Positions 43,862 through 52,181 of a stretch of 64,000 bases of DNA are shown here, one piece after another. The position numbers and the translations under genes are program-made. The notes under the pieces were generated by a model. The model saw only the letters and a program-made list of their open reading frames with translations. It did not search any database and was not told the origin of the DNA. This DNA is from Streptomyces sp. RPA4-2 (GTDB taxonomy: Bacteria > Actinomycetota > Actinomycetes > Streptomycetales > Streptomycetaceae). Location of the stretch: NCBI RefSeq assembly GCF_012273515.2, contig NZ_CP050975.2, forward strand, positions 434,001 to 498,000. The letters are read 5' to 3'. Position 1 is the stretch's first letter. The number at the start of each line of letters is the position of its first letter.

Positions 43862-44725
43862 TCAGGGCAGGTCGCGCAGCCATGCCGCGATGGCGGTGCC
43901 GATCTGGTCAGGGGCGTCTTCCTGGACGAAGTGCAGGCCGGGAACGGTGAGTTCGCGCTGGTTGGGCCAGGTGCGGCACAGCTCGCGGGGTGCGCCGGTG
44001 AGGAACATGCCCGGCTCGGCGTTGACGAACAGCTTCGGCAACTGGGTGGTGCCAAGCCACGCGGCGTTGGCCTCGACGATATCGACGACATCGGCGGGCT
44101 CCCCGTCAAGGGGCAGCTCACGCGGCCAGACCAGCAGCTGACGGCGCGCTTCGCCGGGCTCGCGCCATGGGCGGCGGTAGACGTCGAGCTCCTGCGAGGT
44201 GAGGTCGCGCAGCACGCCACCAGGAAGGAACTCTTCGATGAACACATTCTCGTCGAGGACGAGGCATTCACCTTCGGGGCCGCGGATGCGTCCGATGAAC
44301 TCGCCGCCGTCGGCGAAATGCGCCGGCGTCAGCGGCGCCACGATCGCTTCCATATAGGCGATGCCGCGCACGGCGTCGGGGTGACGGCGCGCCCAGTCGA
44401 AGCCGAGGACAGAGCCCCAGTCATGGACGACGAGCACGACGCGCTCGCGGACGTCGAGCCGCTCCAACAGGCGCTCCAAGAACGCGGCGTGATCCGCCAG
44501 TCGCATGCCCCGCTCGGGAAGCGGGTCGGAGTCGCCCATGCCGGCCAGGTCAGGCGCCAGGCAGCGACCGAACTGGGTGAGGTGCGGCATCACGTTGCGC
44601 CACAGGTACGACGAGGTCGGATTGCCATGGAGGAAGACGATCGGATCACCATGCCCCGCTTCGACGAACGCGATCCCGGTGCCCTCCAGGTCAATACGCC
44701 GCTTCGCGCCGGTCACAGGGCTCAT
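43862..44725 (-). CDS. Haloalkane dehalogenase, class II (DhaA/LinB-like)
   Basis: 287-residue alpha/beta hydrolase that cleaves carbon-halogen bonds of haloalkanes through an aspartyl-alkyl ester. The class II signature is complete: Asn35 in FLHGNPTSSYLWRN and Trp103 for halide binding, nucleophile Asp102 in VVHDWGS, catalytic acid Glu126 in YMEAIVAP and His265 in GLHFVQEDAP. Length and order match DhaA (294) and LinB. ATG 44725 has GGAG five bases upstream, so the longer frame to 44809 is not used. A palindrome CTATGAC-N16-GTCATAG lies 65 bp upstream. No halo-acid gene is adjacent; natural substrates of such enzymes are mostly unknown. Confidence 0.93.
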   Translation of the reverse strand: MSPVTGAKRRIDLEGTGIAFVEAGHGDPIVFLHGNPTSSYLWRNVMPHLTQFGRCLAPDLAGMGDSDPLPERGMRLADHAAFLERLLERLDVRERVVLVVHDWGSVLGFDWARRHPDAVRGIAYMEAIVAPLTPAHFADGGEFIGRIRGPEGECLVLDENVFIEEFLPGGVLRDLTSQELDVYRRPWREPGEARRQLLVWPRELPLDGEPADVVDIVEANAAWLGTTQLPKLFVNAEPGMFLTGAPRELCRTWPNQRELTVPGLHFVQEDAPDQIGTAIAAWLRDLP

Positions 44726-44789
44726 CTCGACTCCGTCCCGGCCACCTGTCAGCGCCGCTCGCTCTACCGTTACGACAAGAATGGCGCAT

Positions 44790-44819
44790 CTATGACCCAT
44801 ATCTTGCATTTCGTCATAG
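44790..44819. promoter_or_regulatory. Perfect inverted repeat upstream of the dehalogenase
   Basis: CTATGAC (44790-44796) and GTCATAG (44813-44819) are perfect 7-bp arms 16 bases apart in an AT-rich stretch of a 300-bp intergenic region. Position fits an operator over the dehalogenase promoter. No divergent regulator is adjacent. Confidence 0.45.
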
Positions 44820-45027
44820 CGAGGGCCAGGGCGAGAACATCACGGTGGTCCGCATCGCGCGTCGCGGGCGCCCCGCACCCGCTCCGGTACGGGGCACCTC
44901 GCTGTTCTGGCACGACCACCACTGACCGCGATTCTCGCCGTCGTACCGCGCATCTGCGGAGCCGCCCGTGGTCGGGCTGCTCACCGCCCCCGCCGCCGGA
45001 TGTACGGGCTCGGCGCGCCCGGACCCA

Positions 45028-45453
45028 TCAGGACGCCGCGGCGGTTTCAGCCAGCTTCTGGAATTCACCGAGGTCGTAGTTGGCGAGCGTCGAATCCAGA
45101 TTGGTGAGAGCACCAAGGCGCTCGATGAATCCCTTCGGGTCGTACTCAATCTGCAAAGTGACCCGACTGGTCGTATCGCTCAGCCGGTGGAACGTGACCA
45201 CTCCGGCATGGTCCACACCCTCCACGGTGTGCCATGCGATCCGATCTTCCGGGATCACCTCGGTGAGCTCCGCGACGAAGTTCTTGTCAGCTCCGACAAC
45301 TTGCAATTGCCAGGCGAAACGTTGTCCGTCCAACCTGTCGACTCGGCGTACGTGGCTCAGGAAGCTCGGCCACCGGGTGACATCGCTCCAGAGCGCCCAC
45401 GCGAGGGAAACAGGAGCTTGGACGTCGACGGTTTCGACCAGAGAGGCGGACAA
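45028..45453 (-). CDS. SRPBCC (START-like) protein
   Basis: 141-residue helix-grip fold protein of the polyketide cyclase/dehydrase or lipid-transport superfamily, which binds small hydrophobic ligands. The pattern is typical: SASLVETVDVQAPVSLAWALWSDVTRWPSF, then VDRLDGQRFAWQLQ, DRIAWHTVEGVDHAGVVTFHRLSDTTSRVTLQIEYDPKGF and a long C-terminal helix (LANYDLGEFQKLAETAAA). TTG 45453 has GAGGAG seven bases upstream; the frame extends to 45531 without a better site. The ligand is unknown. It stands alone on its strand, about 260 bp from the VOC gene. Confidence 0.88.
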   Translation of the reverse strand: MSASLVETVDVQAPVSLAWALWSDVTRWPSFLSHVRRVDRLDGQRFAWQLQVVGADKNFVAELTEVIPEDRIAWHTVEGVDHAGVVTFHRLSDTTSRVTLQIEYDPKGFIERLGALTNLDSTLANYDLGEFQKLAETAAAS

Positions 45454-45714
45454 TTGATGACTCCTCAGAGAGTTCCGGACATCGGCTGGTTCAGTGCGTA
45501 CCCGGTACCCGTCATGGGGCTGTATACGCACTCACGCCAACGCACCGGAGCCCCTCCAGACCGGCCCCAACCGGTGTTGCCTCCTCGCCTTGATCCGCGT
45601 GGCCGTCAAGACGAAGGCCGTGCAGCACACGGCCGGCCCACCACAGGTCCACCCCTTTTCGGGTACAGAGGCCCAAGGGTGGAGCGGCTCCCCATGTCTG
45701 CGGCCCGAAGCTGC

Positions 45715-46143
45715 TCAGTCGATACAGAACTCGTTGCCCTCGATGTCCTGCATCGGGATGCACGAATCATTGCCGTCGTACAGCGTGCGCACGTGCACCG
45801 CGCCGAGCGGGACCAGTCGTGCGCATTCGGCCTCGAGGGCGGCGAGGCGCTCTTCACCCACGAGTCCGGTGCCGACCCGCACGTCGAGGTGCAGCCGGTT
45901 CTTGGCAGCCTTTCCTTCGGGGACGCGCTGGAAGTACAGCCGCGGGCCCACGCCTGAGGGATCAATGCAGGCGAACCATGCGTCCTGCTGGTCAGATGGC
46001 AGCGAGCGCTTGAAATCGTCCCAAGTGGCGAACCCCTTCGGGGGCGGTGGTACGACGTATCCCAAGACCTCGCACCAGAATCGTGCGAGGCGCTCAGGTT
46101 CTGCGCAGTCGAAGGTGACTTGGAACTTCTTGATCGCTGACAT
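45715..46143 (-). CDS. VOC (glyoxalase-like) family protein
   Basis: 142-residue vicinal-oxygen-chelate protein with paired beta-alpha-beta-beta-beta modules. The first module reads IKKFQVTFDCAEPERLARFWCEVLGYVV and the second RLHLDVRVGTGLVGEERLAALEAECARLVPLGAVHVRTLYDGNDSCIPMQDIEGNEFCID, the standard C-terminal signature of the glyoxalase/bleomycin-resistance group. The family includes resistance proteins, dioxygenases and isomerases; metal residues and substrate cannot be fixed here. ATG 46143 lies six bases after a TACGGT box with no ribosome binding site, so the transcript is probably leaderless. Confidence 0.9.
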   Translation of the reverse strand: MSAIKKFQVTFDCAEPERLARFWCEVLGYVVPPPPKGFATWDDFKRSLPSDQQDAWFACIDPSGVGPRLYFQRVPEGKAAKNRLHLDVRVGTGLVGEERLAALEAECARLVPLGAVHVRTLYDGNDSCIPMQDIEGNEFCID

Positions 46144-46236
46144 CGGCGTACCGTAACAGGGGGGCTCCGCCGCTCGGTTCCCCAGATGGATCGGCCCGCA
46201 ACCCCCGCAGCGGTCGTCCTCGTTCTCGGACCCGGG

Positions 46237-47214
46237 TCAGTCCGTCGGGCGGCGCGCGGCGAGGGCCTGGAGGCGGGCTGACGTGCCGTCACGCTGTGCA
46301 CGCCACACACCGTATTTGGCCAGGAGTCCGTTCGAGACGGTCAGCAGAGTCCTGTACGGCGGTGCGGCCAAGCCCTTGGACGTGTGAGGCGCGTAGATGG
46401 CGTCCTTTTCGGTGACCGTGAGCCAACCGGTGAGCGTTCGCATTCCCAGCCCGACGCATTGCGGCTGGAAGCCGTGGGCGAGGAAGCCGGCTCTACGGCC
46501 GCCCGGTGGGAGCAGCCCTGCGGGTAGGTCGAGGTACAGCCCCGCCTCGTCGTGGCTGGTGACTTTCACGGGGACGATGACGGGCAAACCGTCCGCGCCG
46601 CGGTAGGCCAGGAGCCGATGCGGCAGTCGGTGGATCTGACGTGCGACCGCTGCGAGTTCGACGCGCGGGCCGGTGCCGTTTCTCGGTGCTTCCTGTTCCG
46701 CCGGATGGTGCGGCCAGGCGGCGCCTGTGACCGCTTTTGCCCCTCGGGCTGCGAGGTTCTCCCACACGGCGACACGCTTGAGTTCGACGTCGACGAAGAC
46801 GCGCTCCTGGTGGTATTCACGCAGCAGCCAGTCCCACAACGGCCCACGCTTGACTTCTCCGAGGAACGGCCCGGAGGCCCGCATCAGCTCGGCCAGACGC
46901 TCCGGCGATGGACGCAGGTCGACCGATGCGGCGCCTTGGGCAAGCACGTACGAGTCACTCGCGGCAAAGCCGTGCTCCCGCGTGTGATACGCAAGGGCGA
47001 CGTCCGGGTTGCGCAGGATCCGTTCCAGTTTCTTCGGGAAGCCGAGTGAAGTGGTGAATCCGACCAGGCCGTTCTCCCGTTCCCCGAGTCCCAACGGCGA
47101 GACGCTGGTGACCACGGCGCCGCCGGCCGGAGTGACATAGGCGACCGCCACGGTGAGGTCGCCCCTGATCGCGGCGTCCGCGGCGTCAGGCCACCTGACC
47201 GGTGCGGAGGTCAT
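46237..47214 (-). CDS. PNPOx-like FMN-binding split-barrel protein
   Basis: 325-residue protein with features of the pyridoxamine-5'-phosphate-oxidase-like split barrel, a fold that binds FMN, F420 or haem. The N-terminal half (VAVAYVTPAGGAVVTSVSPLGLGERENGLVGFTTSLGFPKKLERILRNPDVALAYH) matches the PNPOx core, and the C-terminal half (RLLAYRGADGLPVIVPVKVTSHDEAGLYLDLP) looks like a second barrel. The start ATG overlaps the stop of the hemerythrin gene (ATGA, 47211-47214), so the two are co-translated. A redox or nitrosative-stress role with the hemerythrin partner is inferred from the coupling. The substrate is unknown. Confidence 0.8.
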   Translation of the reverse strand: MTSAPVRWPDAADAAIRGDLTVAVAYVTPAGGAVVTSVSPLGLGERENGLVGFTTSLGFPKKLERILRNPDVALAYHTREHGFAASDSYVLAQGAASVDLRPSPERLAELMRASGPFLGEVKRGPLWDWLLREYHQERVFVDVELKRVAVWENLAARGAKAVTGAAWPHHPAEQEAPRNGTGPRVELAAVARQIHRLPHRLLAYRGADGLPVIVPVKVTSHDEAGLYLDLPAGLLPPGGRRAGFLAHGFQPQCVGLGMRTLTGWLTVTEKDAIYAPHTSKGLAAPPYRTLLTVSNGLLAKYGVWRAQRDGTSARLQALAARRPTD

Positions 47215-47921
47215 GCGCCGATCCCGCGCAGGATGCCGAGATCGGCCGCTGCCTGGAGACGCATCGCGGGGACGAGCGGGCGCACCGGCTCCGGCAGGCC
47301 CGCGAGCACCATCTCGACTTCCGCGGGCGATCCCACCTCGTCGAGGAAGCCAACCATGAGGTGGCCGGCCACGGGTGGCGTGGTCGCGATCACGCGCCGC
47401 GCGAAGTCCTCCCACTCTGCGGGGCTGACGTGCTCGCGAAGTGCCGGGAAGAGGACGGGCTCTTCGTGGGTCAGGTGGTCGTGCACGATGTCGCGGACCG
47501 TCGCCGCCGCGTCGTGCAGCGTGGCACGAACCACTGCCTCACTCCCGATGGCCGCACGGTCGCCGGCGCCGGGCCTGGCCGTCTCAAGCGGATCGCCGCC
47601 TGATTCGTCGACGTGCACGACGATGCCGGCCAATCGGTTGAGCGCCGCGTCCAGTTGGTCATGCTCGTCAGTGAGTGATTCCAGCGCGTGTGCTGCGGTC
47701 GGCGCAGTGGCGACGATCCGGGGCCAGAGGTCGTCGTCCTCGGTCTGATGGTGGTGCCGCAGGTTGGCCACCAGGAAGTCGCGCAGTTGCGCGGTCGCAC
47801 TGAGGGGCACCGAGGCGTTGAGGGCCGCTTCGGCCAACAGGGTGGTGGCCGCTCGGTGGACCTCGTGGGCCAGTCGGGTTTCGATGACCGCCGTCGATTC
47901 CGTGGGGGGGTGCAGTGTCAT
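47211..47921 (-). CDS. Hemerythrin HHE-domain protein
   Basis: 236-residue helical protein with a hemerythrin-like di-iron domain. Candidate ligands: His in LAHEVHRAA, the run NLRHHHQTEDDDLWPRI, the Glu/His in SLTDEHDQLDAAL and VHDHLTHEEPVLFPAL. Such domains bind oxygen or nitric oxide or sense iron and redox state. A second helical stretch (SPAEWEDFARRVIATTPPVAGHLMVGFLDEV) completes the protein. A promoter TTGACA-N18-TATGTT on this strand ends seven bases before ATG 47921, so the message is probably leaderless from there; an ATG at 47939 lies inside that promoter. It is the first gene of the operon with the PNPOx-like gene and is divergent to a TetR gene. Confidence 0.88.
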   Translation of the reverse strand: MTLHPPTESTAVIETRLAHEVHRAATTLLAEAALNASVPLSATAQLRDFLVANLRHHHQTEDDDLWPRIVATAPTAAHALESLTDEHDQLDAALNRLAGIVVHVDESGGDPLETARPGAGDRAAIGSEAVVRATLHDAAATVRDIVHDHLTHEEPVLFPALREHVSPAEWEDFARRVIATTPPVAGHLMVGFLDEVGSPAEVEMVLAGLPEPVRPLVPAMRLQAAADLGILRGIGA

Positions 47922-47953
47922 GTAGCGCAACATATTCATTAGATGACTCTATT

Positions 47954-47988
47954 GTCAATATAGTGACCTATGGTGTGCGCGGTATACT
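47954..47988. promoter_or_regulatory. Shared operator and divergent promoters (TetR / hemerythrin)
   Basis: GTCA-N6-TGAC (47954-47967) is an inverted repeat. It overlaps the minus-strand -35 (TTGACA, 47953-47958) of the hemerythrin gene and the probable -35 area of the TetR gene. TATACT at 47983-47988 is the plus-strand -10, six bases before the GTG start. One repressor could thus silence both genes. Confidence 0.6.
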
Positions 47989-47994
47989 GCGCCG

Positions 47995-48624
47995 GTGACG
48001 ACCCGCAAATACACCTCGACTCGACGCGTCAACTCGGCGGCCGCCACCCGCGAGGCCATCCTGAGCAGCGCGCATGCGCTCTTTCTGGCCCGCGGGTATG
48101 CCGGGGTCACCATTGGGGAGATCGCAGAGGCAGGGAACGTCGCCGTGCCGACCGTGTACAGCAGCGTGGGGAGCAAGCCCAGCATCCTGACGGCCCTGCT
48201 GGAGCCGGCTCTGACGGACCCGGCCATCGCCGACACCCTGGCCGCGGTCGAGGCCAGCGACGACCCCCGCACCGTGATCGCGTTGACCGCCGAGGGCACC
48301 CGGCTCACACACGAACGCCATTGGGAGCTCGTGTACGAACTCTTCTATCGGAATCCACCGGGTGAGCCCGCGGTGAAGGCAGTGCTGGACAGGGGCGCAG
48401 ATGACTACGTCCAAGCCCTGACCCGCGTGGCCAACCGCCTTGTCACGCTCGACGCACTCCCCACCGAGGTGAGTCACGCGGAGGCTGTCGACCTGCTCTG
48501 GTTTCATCTGGGGCCGCACGCCTGGATCACGCTCGTCGGTGAGCGCGCTTGGTCATTCGACCGAGCCCAAGCCTGGACCGCCCGCTCCGCCTGCCGGGCA
48601 CTCCTGAGAGACAAGTCCGCGTGA
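47995..48624 (+). CDS. TetR-family regulator
   Basis: 209-residue repressor. N-terminal HTH (about 14-62): NSAAATREAILSSAHALFLARGYAGVTIGEIAEAGNVAVPTVYSSVGSKPSIL. The C-terminal domain (WELVYELFYRNPPGEPAVKAVLDRGADDYVQALTRVANRL) is the ligand-binding helical bundle. GTG 47995 is six bases downstream of TATACT with no ribosome binding site, a leaderless arrangement. It is divergent from the hemerythrin/PNPOx operon, with a shared palindrome between, so it most probably represses that operon and itself. The inducer is unknown. Confidence 0.92.
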   Translation: MTTRKYTSTRRVNSAAATREAILSSAHALFLARGYAGVTIGEIAEAGNVAVPTVYSSVGSKPSILTALLEPALTDPAIADTLAAVEASDDPRTVIALTAEGTRLTHERHWELVYELFYRNPPGEPAVKAVLDRGADDYVQALTRVANRLVTLDALPTEVSHAEAVDLLWFHLGPHAWITLVGERAWSFDRAQAWTARSACRALLRDKSA

Positions 48625-49008
48625 ACGAGCGCTACGTTCGGAGTGCACAGGTCGCCATCGGATCTCATCCCAGCAGACGGCTGCGGAAAAGCCGTCCGGC
48701 CACGGGTAGGGGGGCCACGGGAGTGTTCCCGCTGCCGTAGTCGGTCGCTCGGCGATGCTGACGACGGGAGAGGAATCGGTAAACGGCTGCCTGGCCGGGC
48801 CGCCGCCCACGGCTGCACGTCGCGCGGGAACGGATCTTGCAGTCTGTGGAACCCCGAGTCGCCGGTTCTGCAACTCACGCCTATCCTGACTTCGAGGTCT
48901 GATCTGACAGCGCGGGGGCGAGCCGGTCAAATCCCATCAACGACCCCGAACTTGAGTTTGGTGGTCAGTGATTCCTGGCCTCGGTCATTGAACCCTTCGG
49001 AGGGTGAG
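48625..49008. other. Intergenic region with no recognisable gene
   Basis: About 380 bp. Open frames have no domain or coding bias I can support. The end holds the GGAGG binding site of the hydrolase gene. Confidence 0.45.
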
Positions 49009-49884
49009 ATGCTTCCCACGTATCACCGTACGGCGACGATCGACGGCCAGCGGGTCTTCTATCGTGAAGCCGGCCCTGCCGAAGCCCCAGTGGTGCTGTT
49101 GCTGCACGGGTTTCCCACCAGTTCACACATGTTCCGGAATCTCATTCCCGTGCTGGCGGACCAATATCACGTGATCGCCACTGATCACATCGGTTACGGC
49201 CAATCCTCAATGCCTGGGATCAATGATTTCGACTACACTTTCGACCATCTCGCCGAGGCAACCGGCGGGCTGCTCGACAGACTGGGCATCAGTCGCTTCT
49301 CGATCTACGTCCACGACTATGGGGCGCCCATCGGATGGCGTTTGGCCTTGAATCCCTCGTACGAAGTCACCGCCATCATCACGCAGAGCGGCAACGCGTA
49401 CATGGAAGGTTTCGTCCAGCCCTTTTGGGAAGACCTTTTCGCCTACGCCTCCGACCCGGGACCGGCCACCGAGCCCGGAGCGCGACGAAAGTTCGCTCCG
49501 GAGACGACCCGTTGGCAGTACGAGAACGGCGCCGCGGACAAGAACCTGGTCAGCCCGGACAACTGGCTCCACGATCAGGTGCTGCTGGACCGGCCGGGCA
49601 ACGATGAGGTCCAGTTGGCCTTGTTCCGAAACTACCCGTCCAACATCGAGGGGTACCCGAGACTGCAGGAGTACTTCCGCACGAGCCAGGTGCCGCTCCT
49701 CGCGGTGTGGGGCGAAAACGATGAAATATTCGGGCCGGACGGAGCACGAGCGTTTGCCCGCGATCTGCCGGATGCCGAGATTCATCTCCTCCCGGCTGGA
49801 CATTTTGCGCTCGAAACGCATCTTGACGCCATCAACGGTTACATTCACGGCTTCCTCGGGCGCGTTCTCACTCCGTCCGAATAA
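49009..49884 (+). CDS. Alpha/beta hydrolase (epoxide-hydrolase-like)
   Basis: 291-residue soluble hydrolase of the epoxide-hydrolase/haloalkane-dehalogenase branch. HGFPTSSHMFRN holds the oxyanion HGxP motif, VHDYGAPIGWR contains the nucleophilic Asp followed by Tyr rather than Trp, VWGENDEIFGPDGA the acid region, and LPAGHFALETH the catalytic His. The Tyr after the nucleophile argues against a dehalogenase, so an epoxide or ester substrate is more likely. Close relatives are common in bacteria as stand-alone enzymes of unknown role. ATG 49009 has GGAGG six bases upstream. Confidence 0.9.
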   Translation: MLPTYHRTATIDGQRVFYREAGPAEAPVVLLLHGFPTSSHMFRNLIPVLADQYHVIATDHIGYGQSSMPGINDFDYTFDHLAEATGGLLDRLGISRFSIYVHDYGAPIGWRLALNPSYEVTAIITQSGNAYMEGFVQPFWEDLFAYASDPGPATEPGARRKFAPETTRWQYENGAADKNLVSPDNWLHDQVLLDRPGNDEVQLALFRNYPSNIEGYPRLQEYFRTSQVPLLAVWGENDEIFGPDGARAFARDLPDAEIHLLPAGHFALETHLDAINGYIHGFLGRVLTPSE

Positions 49885-49978
49885 CGTCAGAGTGCAGAGG
49901 CCTCATTCATCGGCACTCCGAGCCGGGTGACCGCCGGCCGTTGCACGCCGACCGGCGTCCTCCCTCTCGAGCAGCCCT

Positions 49979-50428
49979 CTACATGCCGGCGCGGACGGAT
50001 TTTCCCCACTCCACGCCGTCCATGTGCGTGCTTGCGAAGTCCGGGTCCTCGTAGATGTGAAGTCTCTTGATCCGTTCGCCCTCGAACTCGAACACATTGC
50101 AGAACAATCCATAGGAGGAAGAGCCATCGGGGAAGGCGGTACCCGACGTCGTGGTCCCCCTGACTGATCCCTCCGTGACCACGTAGTTTCCGGAGGACAC
50201 TACCGTGAGACCGGGAATGTCGTGCTGAATCGAAGCGATCTTTCCAGCGAAACCCTGGGCGAATGACGCGATCTGAGCCTTCCCGGTGGCAATCCCGAAC
50301 TTCGGGAAGAACATCTGAGCGTCATCCGTGAAGAGGTCCAGAATCGCTGGGTCCGATGAATCCACCAGACGGAAGTATCTGGCGGCTACTTCTTCGCGCG
50401 CTTCCTGGAGGTCATTACTCTTGGTCAT
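49979..50428 (-). CDS. SnoaL-like (NTF2-fold) protein
   Basis: 149-residue alpha+beta cone-fold protein of the SnoaL/ketosteroid-isomerase superfamily: EAREEVAARYFRLVDSSDPAILDLFTDDAQMFFPKFGIATGKAQIASFAQGF, then a curved sheet ending LFCNVFEFEGERIKRLHIYEDPDFA. Family members are cyclases, isomerases or dehydratases, and many are of unknown function. ATG 50428 has AGGAG six bases upstream. It is followed on the same strand, 118 bp away, by nothing related; upstream lies a second SnoaL-like gene, 50547-50945, so the two may form a unit. Confidence 0.88.
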   Translation of the reverse strand: MTKSNDLQEAREEVAARYFRLVDSSDPAILDLFTDDAQMFFPKFGIATGKAQIASFAQGFAGKIASIQHDIPGLTVVSSGNYVVTEGSVRGTTTSGTAFPDGSSSYGLFCNVFEFEGERIKRLHIYEDPDFASTHMDGVEWGKSVRAGM

Positions 50429-50546
50429 TCTTCACTCCTTATAGGTCCTGATAGGTGTTGCTCGCGTACCGTCCATGACGAGCAGGGACCGTGAACACCC
50501 GCAGTAGGCCTGGTCGATGGGAACGGTGGAGACCGGTCTCGGCTCT

Positions 50547-50945
50547 CTACTGTGCGTACGCCTCTGCGACCTTGGCCGTGTCTTCGTACAGGTACAGCTT
50601 GGTGATCCTGCCGTCGGCGACCTGGAAGTGCATGGCTATGGGCATCCGGTAGATGCGGCCCGTGCTTCGCGCGGTTCGGGTGAACTCACCCAGCAGTACA
50701 GCGTGCCGGCCTTCCACGACCAACGCCTCGACCTTGTCGATGTTCTCCTCCGGCACGATGTTTTCGCCCAGCACCCTGAGATAGTCGGCGACTTCGGCGG
50801 GCGTCGTACGCCGCCCCGTCCAGGGAAGTCGGTCGGATCCGGGAACGTACCAGTCGATCTCGTCGGCGAAGATCTGCGCGACAGCGTCCGGGTCTCCGGC
50901 GGCCAGCAGGCCGAGGAACTGCTCGACAACCTCACGTGTGGTCAT
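50547..50945 (-). CDS. SnoaL-like (NTF2-fold) protein
   Basis: 132-residue protein of the same fold as its neighbour but only distantly similar: TTREVVEQFLGLLAAGDPDAVAQIFADEIDWYVPGSDRLPWTGRRTTPAEVADYLRVL, ending MHFQVADGRITKLYLYEDTAKVAEAY. The pattern is that of ketosteroid-isomerase-like or limonene-epoxide-hydrolase-like proteins, with an Asp pocket (DEIDWYVPG). ATG 50945 has AAAGG about ten bases upstream. It is divergent from a TetR gene whose probable operator occurs twice in the intervening 386 bp, so repression by that TetR is likely. Confidence 0.88.
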   Translation of the reverse strand: MTTREVVEQFLGLLAAGDPDAVAQIFADEIDWYVPGSDRLPWTGRRTTPAEVADYLRVLGENIVPEENIDKVEALVVEGRHAVLLGEFTRTARSTGRIYRMPIAMHFQVADGRITKLYLYEDTAKVAEAYAQ

Positions 50946-51109
50946 GGTCAGGGAACCTTTCGTTGGGGGGATTGGCTGCGTCGCGTCTGGCACCAGTCGG
51001 CTTTCGCACTGACAGGTTCCGGAGCGGAGGGATCGACGGTCCGTGGAACATATGGGGTGGACATACCAGCGCATAGGCCCCGTGTCGTCACGATCGAGTC
51101 AAACACATA

Positions 51110-51125
51110 TGGACCGAGCGGTCAA
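51110..51125. promoter_or_regulatory. TetR-type operator, copy 1
   Basis: TGGAC-N6-GTCAA, an imperfect palindrome followed by GAA and preceded by ATA. The same motif and flanks recur at 51296-51311. It is about 165 bp upstream of the SnoaL-like gene. Confidence 0.6.
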
Positions 51126-51295
51126 GAAGAGACAAGAAGAGCCAAGTGTTGCCGTGCGCATCACCATGGGGTCACATGGGCCGTTCGGTGCGGGCGCCCG
51201 GCGAAATCTCACGCCCGGACCCGCCTTCCCCGGGCAGCGCCGGGGGTGGTGCACACTCGCACGGAGGGTGGCATACAGCCCGCACGCGTCATATA

Positions 51296-51311
51296 TGGAC
51301 TGAAGAGTCAA
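51296..51311. promoter_or_regulatory. TetR-type operator, copy 2
   Basis: TGGAC-N6-GTCAA with the same flanks as copy 1. It precedes the TACGTT box (51319-51324) that lies seven bases before the TetR ATG, so it covers the regulator's own promoter. Confidence 0.6.
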
Positions 51312-51331
51312 GAACTGATACGTTAGGCCGC

Positions 51332-51919
51332 ATGGGTCGCCCTCGACGTTTCGACGAAGCACAGGTTCTGCACAACGCCCGTGAGCAGTTCTGGAATCGG
51401 GGCTATACGGCCACCTCCATGGACGACCTCATGGCCGCCACCGGGCTGGGCAAGGGCAGTCTGTACGGGGCGTTCGGCGACAAGCGCCAACTCTTCCTGC
51501 GCACACTGGACGACTATCGAAACGAACAGCTCGACAGCGTCCGGCAGATTCTCACCGGCCCGGGGACGGGGCTGGAGCGCCTGGAGCTCCTCCTCGATGG
51601 CGCTGCCCACGGTTACGGCGATGACGCAAGTCGCCGTGGCTGCTTCCTGGCCGGCAGCACCTCTGAACTGCACGGGCGGGAGTCCGAAGTGGTCTCTCGC
51701 GCCCGCGTGACCTATCAAGAGATCCAGGATCTCCTGACCGCCTGCGTCGAGGATGCCCAACGGGAGGGTGATCTGGCCGCGGACGCCAGTCCGCAGGAGA
51801 TGGCCACCCTGCTACTGGCGGTCCTGCAGGGCATCGAGTTCCTCGCGAAGACCGACATGGACGCCTCCGCCCTCGTACAGATCGGCCACTCCGCACTGTC
51901 GAACCTGCCTCGCCCTTGA
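51332..51919 (+). CDS. TetR-family regulator
   Basis: 195-residue repressor of the AcrR/YxaF-like type. The HTH (about 8-52) reads DEAQVLHNAREQFWNRGYTATSMDDLMAATGLGKGSLYGAFGDKRQLFLRTL. The C-terminal domain contains GCFLAGSTSELHGRESEVVSRARVTYQEIQDLL, typical of the TetR_C_7/YxaF group that often governs efflux or redox genes. ATG 51332 lies seven bases after TACGTT without a ribosome binding site, so it is probably leaderless. The repeated operator suggests control of itself and the divergent SnoaL-like gene. Confidence 0.92.
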   Translation: MGRPRRFDEAQVLHNAREQFWNRGYTATSMDDLMAATGLGKGSLYGAFGDKRQLFLRTLDDYRNEQLDSVRQILTGPGTGLERLELLLDGAAHGYGDDASRRGCFLAGSTSELHGRESEVVSRARVTYQEIQDLLTACVEDAQREGDLAADASPQEMATLLLAVLQGIEFLAKTDMDASALVQIGHSALSNLPRP

Positions 51920-52181
51920 TCTCACGGCAGTTGTTCAACTCTTCATCCGGACGAGGGCGCGCCTCTCACCCATCGCTCGCAGCGGATCAGACTGCCGTTG
52001 CCGCCCGGCCCGACTCGGCTCACACTCGTCGCACCGGAACGAAGTTCGTGGTCAACTCGCCCTGAAAAGCGGGCTGGAGGAGTGTCGGGAGCAGTCAACT
52101 CCCCGCACCGACCGGATCGTACAGCGGCAGGTGTGGCCATCATCTCGCCACCGACACCCACCTCTTCCGTTATAACTTATT

